Made by a program: the position numbers and the translations under genes. A model generated the notes under the pieces. It searched no databases. It saw only the letters and a list, made by a program, of their open reading frames with translations, and was not told the origin of the DNA. This document shows positions 1 to 12,591 of a DNA stretch of 64,000 nt, piece after piece (positions within the stretch are counted from its first letter, which is position 1; each line of letters begins with the position of its first letter). Source of the DNA: Nematostella vectensis (lineage: Eukaryota > Cnidaria > Anthozoa > Actiniaria > Edwardsiidae); assembly GCF_932526225.1 (NCBI RefSeq), contig NC_064045.1, positions 15,806,442 to 15,870,441 of the forward strand, written 5' to 3'.

Positions 1-34
1 GATATTTTTAAAAAAAAATAAAGAAAAAAAAATA
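1..34. repeat. Partial A-rich linker of the preceding monomer
   Basis: GATATTTTT followed by A-rich sequence matches the end of every other unit. It shows that the array extends to the left of the window. Confidence 0.9.
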
Positions 35-3000
35 GGCTATCAGCGGGAATCGAACCCGGGTCGCTGCGTTAGTAGTCAAGTGCCCGCAACGAAAGACTAA
101 CGTGGCATTGCTGAAGGGAATTGTAATGAAAATTACTTTTAATACTATTGGTATCGTAAACTATCCCAAGCAAAGTCACCATCGGACTGGAGGTTACATT
201 CGGGAAAAGCTTCAGTGTTACATTCGGGAATTTGTTTTACGAGTGTAACCTCCAAAAGGTTACAATCGATATTTTTTTTCCGAATGTAAATTCAAAAAAG
301 TAACATTAGGAAAATAAAACAGTATACTCGGAAAAAAAGGTATATCAATCTATCGAGCGCTATGCTCTATGTTAGAATCTACTTAATCAAGTTATCAAAG
401 GAATCTAGTTAGTTCTTGTGTGCATAAAATATGTACAGGATCCTGAACAAAGCATGAGCACATCAAAGATGCTGAGAGTACATAAAAATGTCCCTATACC
501 TTCTTTTTATGTCATGGCACACCAAGAACAGTATAATTAAGTATCGATATTTAAAAAAAAAAATAAAGAAAAAAAAATAGGCTATCAGCGGGAATCGAAC
601 CCGGGTCGCTGCGTTAGTAGTCAAGTGCCCGCAACGAAAGACTAACGTGGCATTGCTGAAGGGAATTGTAATGAAAATTACTTTTAATACTATTGGTATC
701 GTAAACTATCCCAAGCAAAGTCACCATCGGACTGGAGGTTACATTCGGGAAAAGCTTCAGTGTTACATTCGGGACTTTGTTTTACGAGTGTAACCTCCAA
801 AAGGTTACAATCGATAATTTTTTTTCCGAATGTAAATTCAAAAAAGTAACATTAGGAAAAATCAAAACAGTATACTCGGAAAAAAAGGTATATCAATCTA
901 TCGAGCGCTATGCTCTATGTTAGAATCTACTTAATCAAGTTATCCAAGGAATCTAGTTAGTTCTTGTGTGCATAAAATATGTACAGGATCCTGAACAAAG
1001 CATGAGCACATCAAAGATGCTGAGAGTACATCAAAATGTCCCTATACCTTCGTTTTATGTCATGACACACCAAGAACAATATAATTAAGTATCGATATTT
1101 AAAAAAAAAATAAAGAAAAAAAGATAGGCTATCAGCGGGAATCGAACCCGGGTCGTTGCGTTAGTAGTCAAGTGCCCGCAACGAAAGACTAACGTGGCAT
1201 TGCTGAAGGGAATCGTAATGAAAATAACTTTTAATACTATTGGTATCGTAAACTATCCCAAGCAAATTCAACATCGGACTGGAGGTTACATTCGGGAAAA
1301 GCTTCAGGGTTACATTCGGGAATTTGTTTTACGAGTGTAACCTCCAAACGGTTACAATCAATAATTTTTTTTCCGAATGTAAATTCAAAAAAGTAACATT
1401 AGGAAAAATAAAACAGTATACTCGGAAAAAAAGGTATATCAATCTATCGAGCGCTATGCTCTATGTTAGAATCTACTTAATCAAGTTATCCAAGGAATCT
1501 AGTTAGTTCTTGTGTGCATAAAATATGTACAGGATCCTGAACAAAGCATGAGCACATCAAAGATGCTGAGAGTACATAAAAATGTCCCTATACCTTCTTT
1601 TTATGTCATGACACACCAAGAACAGTATAATTAAGTATCGATATTTTTAAAAAAAAATAAAGAAAAAAAAATAGGCTATCAGCGGGAATCGAACCCGGGT
1701 CGCTGCGGTAGTAGTCAAGTGCCCGCAACGAAAGACTAACGTGGCATTGCTGAAGGGAATTGTAATGAAAATTACTTTTAATACTATTGGTATCGTAAAC
1801 TATCCCAAGCAAAGTCACCATCGGACTGGAGGTTACATTCGGGAAAAGCTTCAGGGTTACATTCGGGAATTTGTTTTACGAGTGTAACCTCCAAAAGATT
1901 ACAATCGATATTTTTTTTCCGAATGTAAATTCAAAAAAGTAACATTAGGAAAATAAAACAGTATACTCGGAAAAAAAGGTATATCAATCTATCGAGCGCT
2001 ATGCTCTATGTTAGAATCTACTTAATCAAGTTATCAAAGGAATCTAGTTAGTTCTTGTGTGCATAAAATATGTACAGGATCCTGAACAAAGCATGAGCAC
2101 ATCAAAGATGCTGAGAGTACATAAAAATGTCCCTATACCTTCTTTTTATGTCAGGGCACACCAAGAACAGTATAATTAAGTATCGATATTTAAAAAAAAA
2201 AATAAAGAAAAAAAAATAGGCTATCAGCGGGAATCGAACCCGGGTCGCTGCGTTAGTAGTCAAGTGCCCGCAACGAAAGACTAACGTGGCATTGCTGAAG
2301 GGAATTGTAATGAAAATTACTTTTAATACTATTGGTATCGTAAACTATCCCAAGCAAAGTCACCATCGGACTGGAGGTTACATTCGGGAAAAGCTTCAGT
2401 GTTACATTCGGGACTTTGTTTTACGAGTGTAACTTTCAAAAGGTTACAATCGATAATTTTTTTTCCGAATGTAAATTCAAAAAAGTAACATTAGGAAAAA
2501 TCAAAACAGTATACTCGGAAAAAAAGGTATATCAATCTATAGAGCGCTATGCTCTATGTTAGAATCTACTTAATCAAGTTATCCAAGGAATCTAGTTAGT
2601 TCTTGTGTGCATAAAATATGTACAGGATCCTGAACAAAGCATGAGCACATCAAAGATGCTGAGAGTACATCAAAATGTCCCTATACCTTCGTTTTATGTC
2701 ATGACACACCAAGAACAATATAATTAAGTATCGATATTTAAAAAAAAAATAAAGAAAAAAAAATAGGCTATCAGCGGGAATCGAACCCGGGTCGTTGCGT
2801 TAGTAGTCAAGTGCCCGCAACGAAAGACTAACGTGGCATTGCTGAAGGGAATCGTAATGAAAATAACTTTTAATACTATTGGTATCGTAAACTATCCCAA
2901 GCAAATTCAACATCGGACTGGAGGTTACATTCGGGAAAAGCTTCAGGGTTACATTCGAGAATTTGTTTTACGAGTGTAACCTCCAAACGGTTACAATCAA

Positions 3001-6000
3001 TAATTTTTTTTCCGAATGTAAATTCCAAAAAGTAACATTAGGAAAAATAAAACAGTATACTCGGAAAAAAAGGTATATCAATCTATCGAGCGCTATGCTC
3101 TATGTTAGAATCTACTTAATCAAGTTATCCAAGGAATCTAGTTAGTTCTTGTGTGCATAAAATATGTACAGGATCCTGAACAAAGCATGAGCACATCAAA
3201 GATGCTGAGAGTACATAAAAATGTCCCTATACCTTCTTTTTATGTCATGACACACCAAGAACAGTATAATTAAGTATCGATATTTTTAAAAAAAAATAAA
3301 GAAAAAAAAATAGGCTATCAGCGGGAATCGAACCCGGGTCGCTGCGGTAGTAGTCAAGTGCCCGCAACGAAAGACTAACGTGGCATTGCTGAAGGGAATT
3401 GTAATGAAAATTACTTTTAATACTATTGGTATCGTAAACTATCCCAAGCAAAGTCACCATCGGACTGGAGGTTACATTCGGGAAAAGCTTCAGGGTTACA
3501 TTCGGGAATTTGTTTTACGAGTGTAACCTCCAAAAGGTTACAATCGATATTTTTTTTCCGAATGTAAATTCAAAAAAGTAACATTAGGAAAATAAAACAG
3601 TATACTCGGAAAAAAAGGTATATCAATCTATCGAGCGCTATGCTCTATGTTAGAATCTACTTAATCAAGTTATCAAATGAATCTAGTTAGTTCTTGTGTG
3701 CATAAAATATGTACAGGATCCTGAACAAAGCATGAGCACATCAAAGATGCTGAGAGTACATAAAAATGTCCCTATACCTTCTTTTTATGTCATGGCACAC
3801 CAAGAACAGTATAATTAAGTATCGATATTTAAAAAAAAAAATAAAGAAAAAAAAATAGGCTATCAGCGGGAATCGAACCCGGGTCGTTGCGTTAGTAGTC
3901 AAGTGCCCGCAACGAAAGACTAACGTGGCATTGCTGAAGGGAATTGTAATGAAAATTACTTTTAATACTATTGGTATCGTAAACTATCCCAAGCAAAGTC
4001 ACCATCGGACTGGAGGTTACATTCGGGAAAAGCTTCAGTGTTACATTCGGGACTTTGTTTTACGAGTGTAACCTCCAAAAGGTTACAATCGATAATTTTT
4101 TTTCCGAATGTAAATTCAAAAAAGTAACATTAGGAAAAATCAAAACAGTATACTCGGAAAAAAAGGTATATCAATCTATCGAGCGCTATGCTCTATGTTA
4201 GAATCTACTTAATCAAGTTATCCAAGGAATCTAGTTAGTTCTTGTGTGCATAAAATATGTACAGGATCCTGAACAAAGCATGAGCACATCAAAGATGCTG
4301 AGAGTACATCAAAATGTCCCTATACCTTCGTTTTATGTCATGACACACCAAGAACAATATAATTAAGTATCGATATTTAAAAAAAAATAAAGAAAAAAAA
4401 ATAGGCTATCAGCGGGAATCGAACCCGGGTCGTTGCGTTAGTAGTCAAGTGCCCGCAACGAAAGACTAACGTGGCATTGCTGAAGGGAATCGTAATGAAA
4501 ATAACTTTTAATACTATTGGTATCGTAAACTATCCCAAGCAAATTCAACATCGGACTGGAGGTTACATTCGGGAAAAGCTTCAGGGTTACATTCGAGAAT
4601 TTGTTTTACGAGTGTAACCTCCAAACGGTTACAATCAATAATTTTTTTTCCGAATGTAAATTCCAAAAAGTAACATTAGGAAAAATAAAACAGTATACTC
4701 GGAAAAAAAGGTATTTCAATCTATCGAGCACTATGCTCTATGTTAGAATCTACTTAATCAAGTTATCCAAGGAATCTAGTTAGTTCTTGTGTGCATAAAA
4801 TATGTACAGGATCCTGAACTAAGCATGAGCACATCAAAGATGCTGAGAGTACATAAAAATGTCCCTATACCTTCTTTTTATGTCATGACACACCAAGAAC
4901 AGTATAATTAAGTATCGATATTTTTAAAAAAAAATAAAGAAAAAAAAATAGGCTATCAGCGGGAATCGAACCCGGGTCGCTGCGTTAGTAGTCAAGTGCC
5001 CGCAACGAAAGACTAACGTGGCATTGCTGAAGGGAATTGTAATGAAAATTACTTTTAATACTATTGGTATCGTAAACTATCCCAAGCAAAGTCACCATCG
5101 GACTGGAGGTTACATTCGGGAAAAGCTTCAGGGTTACATTCGGGAATTTGCTTTACGAGTGTAACCTCCAAAAGGTTACAATCGATATTTTTTTTCCGAA
5201 TGTAAATTCAAAAAAGTAACATTAGGAAAATAAAACAGTATACTCGGAAAAAAAGGTATATCAATCTATCGAGCGCTATGCTCTATGTTATAATCTACTT
5301 AATCAAGTTATCAAAGGAATCTAGTTAGTTCTTGTGTGCATAAAATATGTACAGGATCCTGAACAAAGCATGAGCACATCAAAGATGCTGAGAGTACATA
5401 AAAATGTCCCTATACCTTCTTTTTATGTCATGGCACACCAAGAACAGTATAATTAAGTATCGATATTTAAAAAAAAAAAAAGAAAAAAAAATAGGCTATC
5501 AGCGGGAATCGAACCCGGGTCGCTGCGTTAGTAGTCAAGTGCCCGCAACGAAAGACTAACGTGGCATTGCTGAAGGGAATTGTAATGAAAATTACTTTTA
5601 ATACTATTGGTATCGTAAACTATCCCAAGCAAAGTCACCTTCGGACTGGAGGTTACATTCGGGAAAAGCTTCAGTGTTACATTCGGGACTTTGTTTTACG
5701 AGTGTAACCTCCAAAAGGTTACAATCGATAATTTTTTTTCCGAATGTAAATTCCAAAAAGTAACATTAGGAAAAATCAAAACAGTATACTCGGAAAAAAA
5801 GGTATATCAATCTATCGAGCGCTATGCTCTATGTTAGAATCTACTTAATCAAATTATCCAAGGAATCTAGTTAGTTCTTGTGTGCATAAAATATGTACAG
5901 GATCCTGAACAAAGCATGAGCACATCAAAGATGCTGAGAGTACATCAAAATGTCCCTATACCTTCTTTTTATGTCATGACACACCAAGAACAATATAATT

Positions 6001-6588
6001 AAGTATCGATATTTAAAAAAAAAATAAAGAAAAAAAAATAGGCTATCAGCGGGAATCGAACCCGGGTCGTTGCGTTAGTAGTCAAGTGCCCGCAACGAAA
6101 GACTAACGTGGCATTGCTGAAGGGAATCGTAATGAAAATAACTTTTAATACTATTGGTATCGTAAACTATCCCAAGCAAATTCAACATCGGACTGGAGGT
6201 TACATTCGGGAAAAGCTTCAGGGTTACATTCGGGAATTTGTTTTACGAGTGTAACCTCCAAACGGTTACAATCAATAATTTTTTTTCCGAATGTAAATTC
6301 CAAAAAGTAACATTAGGAAAAATAAAACAGTATACTCGGAAAAAAAGGTATATCAATCTATCGAGCGCTATGCTCTATGTTAGAATCTACTTAATCAAGT
6401 TATCCAAGGAATCTAGTTAGTTCTTGTGTGCATAAAATATGTACAGGATCCTGAACAAAGCATGAGCACATCAAAGATGCTGAGAGTACATAAAAATGTC
6501 CCTATACCTTCTTTTTATGTCATGACACACCAAGAACAGTATAATTAAGTATCGATATTTAAAATAAAAAATAAAGAAAAAAAAAATA
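35..6588. repeat. Three-monomer higher-order repeat, four copies (~1.64 kb each)
   Basis: Unit starts are 35, 580, 1127, 1674, 2219, 2766, 3313, 3858, 4404, 4951, 5494 and 6041. Three monomer types alternate strictly. Type A (35, 1674, 3313, 4951) has TCGATATTTTTTTTCC. Type B (580, 2219, 3858, 5494) has CGGGACTTTG and AAAATCAAAACAG. Type C (1127, 2766, 4404, 6041) has AAAATAACTTTT, AATTCAACATCGG and CCAAACGGTTAC. Matching units are 1638-1639 bp apart. The type C markers are not seen again after about 6.6 kb, so this block is a separately amplified local family. Copies differ by only a few bases, which suggests recent amplification or strong homogenisation. Confidence 0.92.
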
Positions 6589-7678
6589 GGCTATCAGCGG
6601 GAATCGAACCCGGGTCGCTGCGGTAGTAGTCAAGTGCCCGCAACGAAAAACTAACGTGGCATTGCTGAAGGGAATTGTAATGAAAATTACTTTTAATACT
6701 ATTGGTATCGTAAACTATCCCAAGCAAAGTCACCATCGGACTGGAGGTTACATTCGGGAAAAGCTTCAGGGTTACATTCGGGAATTTGTTTTACGAGTGT
6801 AACCTCCAAAAGGTTACAATCGATATTTTTTTTCCGAATGTAAATTCCAAAAAGTAACATTAGGAAAATAAAACAGTATACTCGGAAAAAAAGGTATATC
6901 AATCTATCGAGCGCTATGCTCTATTTTAGAATCTACTTAATCAAGTTATCAAAGGAATCTAGTTAGTTCTTGTTTGCATAAAATATGTACAGGATCCTGA
7001 ACAAAGCATGAGCACATCAAAGATGCTGAGAGTACATAAAAATGTCCCTATACCTTCTTTTTATGTCATGACACACCAAGAACAGTATAATTAAGTATCG
7101 ATAAAAAAAAAAAAAATAAAGAAAAAAAAATAGGCTATCAGCGGGAATCGAACCCGGGTCGCTGCGTTAGTAGTCAAGTGCCCGCAACGAAAGACTAACG
7201 TGGCATTGCTGAAGGGAATTGTAATGAAAATTACTTTTAATACTATTGGTATCGTAAACTATCCCAATCAAAGTCAACATCGGACTGTAGGTTACATTCG
7301 GGAAAAGCTTCAGGGTTACATTCGGGAATTTGTTTTACGAGTGTAACCTCCAAAAGGTTACAATCAATATTTTTTTTCCGAATGTAAATTCCAAAAAGTA
7401 ACATTAGGAAAAATAAAACAGTATACTCGGAAAAAAAGGTATATCAATCTATCGAGCGCTATGCTCTTTGTTAGAATCTACTTAATCAAGTTATCCAAGG
7501 AATCTAGTTAGTTCTTGTGTGCATAAAATATGTACAGGATCCTGATCAAAGCATGAGCACATCAAAGATGCTGAGAGTACATAAAAATGTCCCTATACCT
7601 TCTTTTTATGTCATGACACACCAAGAACAGTATAATTAAGTATCGATATTTAAAATAAAAAATAAAGAAAAAAAAATA
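6589..7678. repeat. Two transitional monomers
   Basis: Unit starts are 6589 and 7133. The first resembles the type A units to its left in its TCGATATTTTTTTTCC stretch. It also shares CTATTTTAGAAT and ATCAAAGG with the unit at 12049, which closes the first nine-monomer block to its right. The linker before 7133 has lost the usual GATATTT and reads GATAAAAA. This is the junction between the trimer family and the mixed array. Confidence 0.8.
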
Positions 7679-10600
7679 GGCTATCAGCGGGAATCGAACC
7701 CGGGTCGCTGCGTTAGTAGTCAAGTGCCCGCAACGAAAGACTAACGTGTCATTGCTGAAGTGTATTGTAATGAAAATTACTTTTAATACTATGGTATCGT
7801 AAACTATCCCAAGCAAAGTCACCATAGGACTGGAGGTTACATTAGGGAAAAGCTTCAGTGTTACATTCGGGACTTTGTTTTACGAGTGTAACCTCCAAAA
7901 GGTTACAATCGATAATTTTTTTTCCGAATGTAAATTCCAAAAAGTAACATTAGGAAAATAAAACAGTATACTCGGTAAAAAAGGTATATCAATCTATCGA
8001 GCGCTATGCTCTATGTTAGAATCTACTTAATCAAGTTATCCAAGGAATCTAGTTAGTTCTTGTGTGCATAAAATATGTACAGGATCCTGAACAAAGCATG
8101 AGCACATCAAAGATGCTGAGAGTACATAAAAATGTCCCTATACCTTCTTTTTATGTCATGACACACCAAGAACAGTATAATTAAGTATCGATATTTAAAA
8201 AAAAAAATAAAGAAAAAAAAAGGCTATCAGCGGGAATCGAACCCGGGTCGCTGCGGTAGTAGTCAAGTGCCCGCTCGAAAGACTAACGTGGCATTGCTGA
8301 AGGGAATTGTAATGAAAATTACTTTTAATACTATTGGTATCGTAAACTATCCAAAGCAAAGTCACCATCGGACTGGAGGTTACATTCGGGAAAAGCTTCA
8401 GGGTTACATTCGGGAATTTGTTTTACGAGTGTAACCTCCAAAAGGTTACAATCAATAATTTTTTTTTCCGAATGTAAATTCCAAAAAGTAACATTAGGAA
8501 AAATAAAACAGTATACTCGGAAAAAAAGGTATATCAATCTATCGAGCGCTATGCTCTATGTTAGAATCTACTTAATCAAGTTATCCAAGGAATCTAGTTA
8601 GTTCTTGTGTGCATAAAATATGTACAGGATCCTGAACAAAGCATGAGCACATCAAAGATGCTGAGAGTACATAAAAATGTCCCTATACCTTCTTTTTATG
8701 TCATGACACACCAGGGACAGTATAATTAAGTATCGATATTTAAAATAAAAAATAAGGAAAAAAAAAATAGGCTATCAGCGGGAATCGAACCCGGGTCGCT
8801 GCGGTAGTAGTCAAGTGCCCGCAACGAAAGACTAACGTGGCATTGCTGAAGGGAATTGTAATGAAAATTACTTTTAATACTATTGGTATCGTAAACTATC
8901 CCAAGCAAAGTCACCATCGGACTGGAGGTTACATTCGGGAAAAGCTTTAGGGTTACATTCGGGAATTTGTTTTACGAGTGTAACCTCCAAAAGGTTACAA
9001 TCGATAATTTTTTTTTCCGAATGTAAATTCCAAAAAGTAGCTTTAGGAAAAATAAAACAGTATACTCGGAAAAAAAGGTATATCAATCTATCGAGCGCTA
9101 TGCTCTATGTTAGAATCTACTTAATCAAGTTATCCAAGGAATCTAGTTAGTTCTTGTGTGCAAAAAATATGTACAGGATCCTGATCAAAGCATGAGCACA
9201 TCAAAGATGCTGAGAGTACATAAAAATGTCCCTATACCTTCTTTTTATGTCATGACACACCAAGAACAGTATAATTAAGTATCGATATTTAAAAAAAAAA
9301 AATAAAGAAAAAAAAATAGGCTATCAGCGGGAATCGGACCCGGGTCGCTGCGTTAGTAGTCAAGTGCCCGCAACGAAAGACTAACGTGGCATTGCTGAAG
9401 GGAATTGTAATGAAAATTACTTTTAATACTATTGGTATCGTAAACTATCCCAAGCAAAGTCACCATCGGACTGGAGGTTACATTCGGGAAAAGCTTCAGG
9501 GTTACATTCGGGAATTTGTTTTACGAGTGTAACCTCCAAAAGGTTACAATCGATATTTTTTTTCCGAATGTAAATTCCAAAAAGTAACATTAGGAAAATA
9601 AAACAGTATACTTGGAAAAAAAGGTATATCAATCTATCGAGCGCTATGATCTATGTTAGAATCTACTCAATCAAGTTATCAAAGGCATCTAGTTAGTTCT
9701 TGTGTGCATAAAATATGTACAGGATCCTGAACAAAGCATGAGCACATCAAAGATGCTGAGAGTACATAAAAATGTCCCTATACCTTCTTTTTATGTCATG
9801 ACACACCAAGAACAATATAATTAAGTATCGATATTTAAAAAAAAAAAAAAAGGAAAAAAAATAGGCTATCAGCGGGAATCGAACCCGGGTCGCTGCGGTA
9901 GTAGTCAAGTGCCCGCTCGAAAGACTAACGTGGCATTGCTGAAGGGAATTGTAATGAAAATTACTTTTAATACTATTGGTATCGTAAACTATCCAAAGCA
10001 AAGTCACCATCGGACTGGAGGTTACATTCGGGAAAAGCTTCAGGGTTACATTCGGGAATTTGTTTTACGAGTGTAACCTCCAAAAGGTTACAATCAATAA
10101 TTTTTTTCCGAATGTAAATTCCAAAAAGTAACATTAGGAAAAATAAAACAGTATACTCGGAAAAAAAGGTATATCAATCTATCGAGCGCTATGCTCTATG
10201 TTAGAATCTACTTAATCAAGTTATCCAAGGAATCTAGTTAGTTCTTGTGTGCATAAAATATGTACAGGATCCTGAACAAAGCATGAGCACATCAAAGATG
10301 CTGAGAGTACATAAAAATGTCCCTATACCTTCTTTTTATGTCATGACACACCAGGGACAGTATAATTAAGTATCGATATTTAAAATAAAAAATAAAGAAA
10401 AAAAAAAATAGGCTATCAGCGGGAATCGAACCCGGGTCGCTGCGGTAGTAGTCAAGTGCCCGCAACGAAAGACTAACGTGGCATTGCTGAAGGGAATTGT
10501 AATGAAAATTACTTTTAATACTATTGGTATCGTAAACTATCCCAAGCAAAGTCACCATCGGACTGGAGGTTACATTCGGGAAAAGCTTTAGGGTTACATT

Positions 10601-12591
10601 CGGGAATTTGTTTTACGAGTGTAACCTCCAAAAGGTTACAATCGATAATTTTTTTTCCGAATGTAAATTCCAAAAAGTAGCTTTAGGAAAAATAAAACAG
10701 TATACTCGGAAAAAAAGGTATATCAATCTATCGAGCGCTATGCTCTATGTTAGAATCTACTTAATCAAGTTATCCAAGGAATCTAGTTAGTTCTTGTGTG
10801 CATAAAATATGTACAGGATCCTGAACAAAGCATGAGCACATCAAAGATGCTGAGGGTACATAAAATGTCCCTATACCTTCTTTTTATGTCATGACACACC
10901 AAGAACAGTATAATTAAGTATCGATATTTAAAAAAAAAAATAAAGAAAAAAAATAGGCTATCAGCGGGAACCCAACCCGGGTCGCTGCGTTAGTAGTCAA
11001 GTGCCCGCAACAAAAGACTAACGTGGCATTGCTGAAGGGAATTGTAATGAAAATTACTTTTAATACTATTGGTAACGTAAACTATCCCAAGCAAAGTCAC
11101 CATCGGACTGGAGGTTACATTCGGGAAAAGCTTCAGGGTTACATTCGGGAATTTGTTTTACGAGTGTAACCTCCAAAAGGTTACAATCGATAATTTTTTT
11201 TCCGAATGTAAATTCCAAAAAGTAACATTAGGAAAATAAAATAGTATACTCGGAAAAAAAGGTATATCAATCTATCGAGCGCTATGCTCTATGTTAGAAT
11301 CTACTTAATCAAGTTATCCAAGGAATCTAGTCAGGTCTTGTGTGCATAAAATATGTACAGGATCCTGAACAAAGCATGAGCACATCAAAGATGCTGAGAG
11401 TACATAAAAATGTCCCTATACCTTCTTTTTATGTCATGACACACCAAGAACAGTATAATTAAGTATCGATATTTTTAAAAAAAAATAAAGAAAAAAAAAC
11501 TAGGCTATCAGCGGGAATCGAACCCGGGTCGCTGCGGTAGTAGTCAAGTGCCTGCAACGAAAGACTAACGTGGCATTGCTGAAGGGAATTGTAATGAAAA
11601 ATACTTTTAATACTATTGGTATTGTAAACTATCCCAAGCAAAGTCACCATCGGACTGGAGGTTACATTCGGAAAAAGCTTTAGGGTTACATTCGGGAATT
11701 TGTTTTACGAGTGTAACCTCCAAAAGGTTACAATCGATAATTTGTTTTCCGAATGTAAATTCCAAAAAGTAACATTAGGAAAAATAAAACAGTATACTCG
11801 GAAAAAAAGGTATATCAATCTATCGAGCGCTATGCTCTATGTTAGAATCTACTTAATCAAGTTATCCAAGAAATCTAGTTAGTTCTTGTGTGCATAAAAT
11901 ATGTACAGGATCCTGAACAAAGCATGAGCACATCAAAGATGCTGAGAGTACATCAAAATGTACCTATACCTTCTTTTTATGTCATGACACACCAAGAACA
12001 GTATAATTAAGTATTGATATTTTAAAAAAAAAATAAAGAAAAAAAATAGGCTATCAGCGGGAATCGAACCCGGGTCGCTGCGTTAGTAGTCAAGTGCCCG
12101 CAACGAAAGACTAACGTGGCATTGCTGAAGGGAATTGTAATGAAAATTACTTTTAATACTATTGGTATCGTAAACTATCCCAAGCAAAGTCACCATCGGA
12201 CTGGAGGTTACATTCGGAAAAAGCTTCAGGGTTACATTCGGGAATTTGTTTTACGAGTGTAACCTCCAAAAGGTTACAATCGATATTTTTTTTCCGAATG
12301 TAAATTCCAAAAAGTAACATTAGGAAAATAAAACAGTATACTCGGAAAAAAAGGTATATCAATCTATCGAGCGCTATGCTCTATTTTAGAATCTACTTAA
12401 TCAAGTTATCAAAGGAATCTAGTTAGTTCTTGTGTGCATAAAATATGTACAGGATCCTGAACAAAGCATGAGCACATCAAAGATGCTGAGAGTACATAAA
12501 AATGTCCCTATACCTTATTTTTATGTCATGACACACCAAGAACAGTATAATTAAGTATCGATATTTAAAAAAAAATAAAGAAAAAAAAATA
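7679..12591. repeat. Nine-monomer block, first copy (4.91 kb)
   Basis: Unit starts are 7679, 8222, 8770, 9319, 9864, 10411, 10956, 11503 and 12049. Ordered markers include GAAGTGTATTG, CTATGGTATCG and CATAGGACTGG in the first unit; CCCGCTCGAAAG in the second and fifth; box B change GGTCCGATTCC in the fourth; AGTAGCTTTAGG in the third and sixth; CAACAAAAGAC with GGTAACGTAAAC in the seventh; and CTAGGCTATC with TGCCTGCAACG in the eighth. All recur in the same order in the block that follows. The ninth unit differs from its counterpart and resembles the unit at 6589. Confidence 0.9.

Noticed and set aside
35-106. Functional tRNA gene
   Set aside because: Only three acceptor pairs and two anticodon-stem pairs remain, and the D loop lacks GG. 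The segment is a relic.
10292-10558. Minus-strand ORFs of 62-88 codons recurring once per monomer
   Set aside because: They read through the tRNA-like segment and the T-rich linker, giving the string SDPGSIPA (and VRFP in another frame), a known sign of a translated tRNA T arm. They shift frame or truncate with every linker length change, so no reading frame is conserved.
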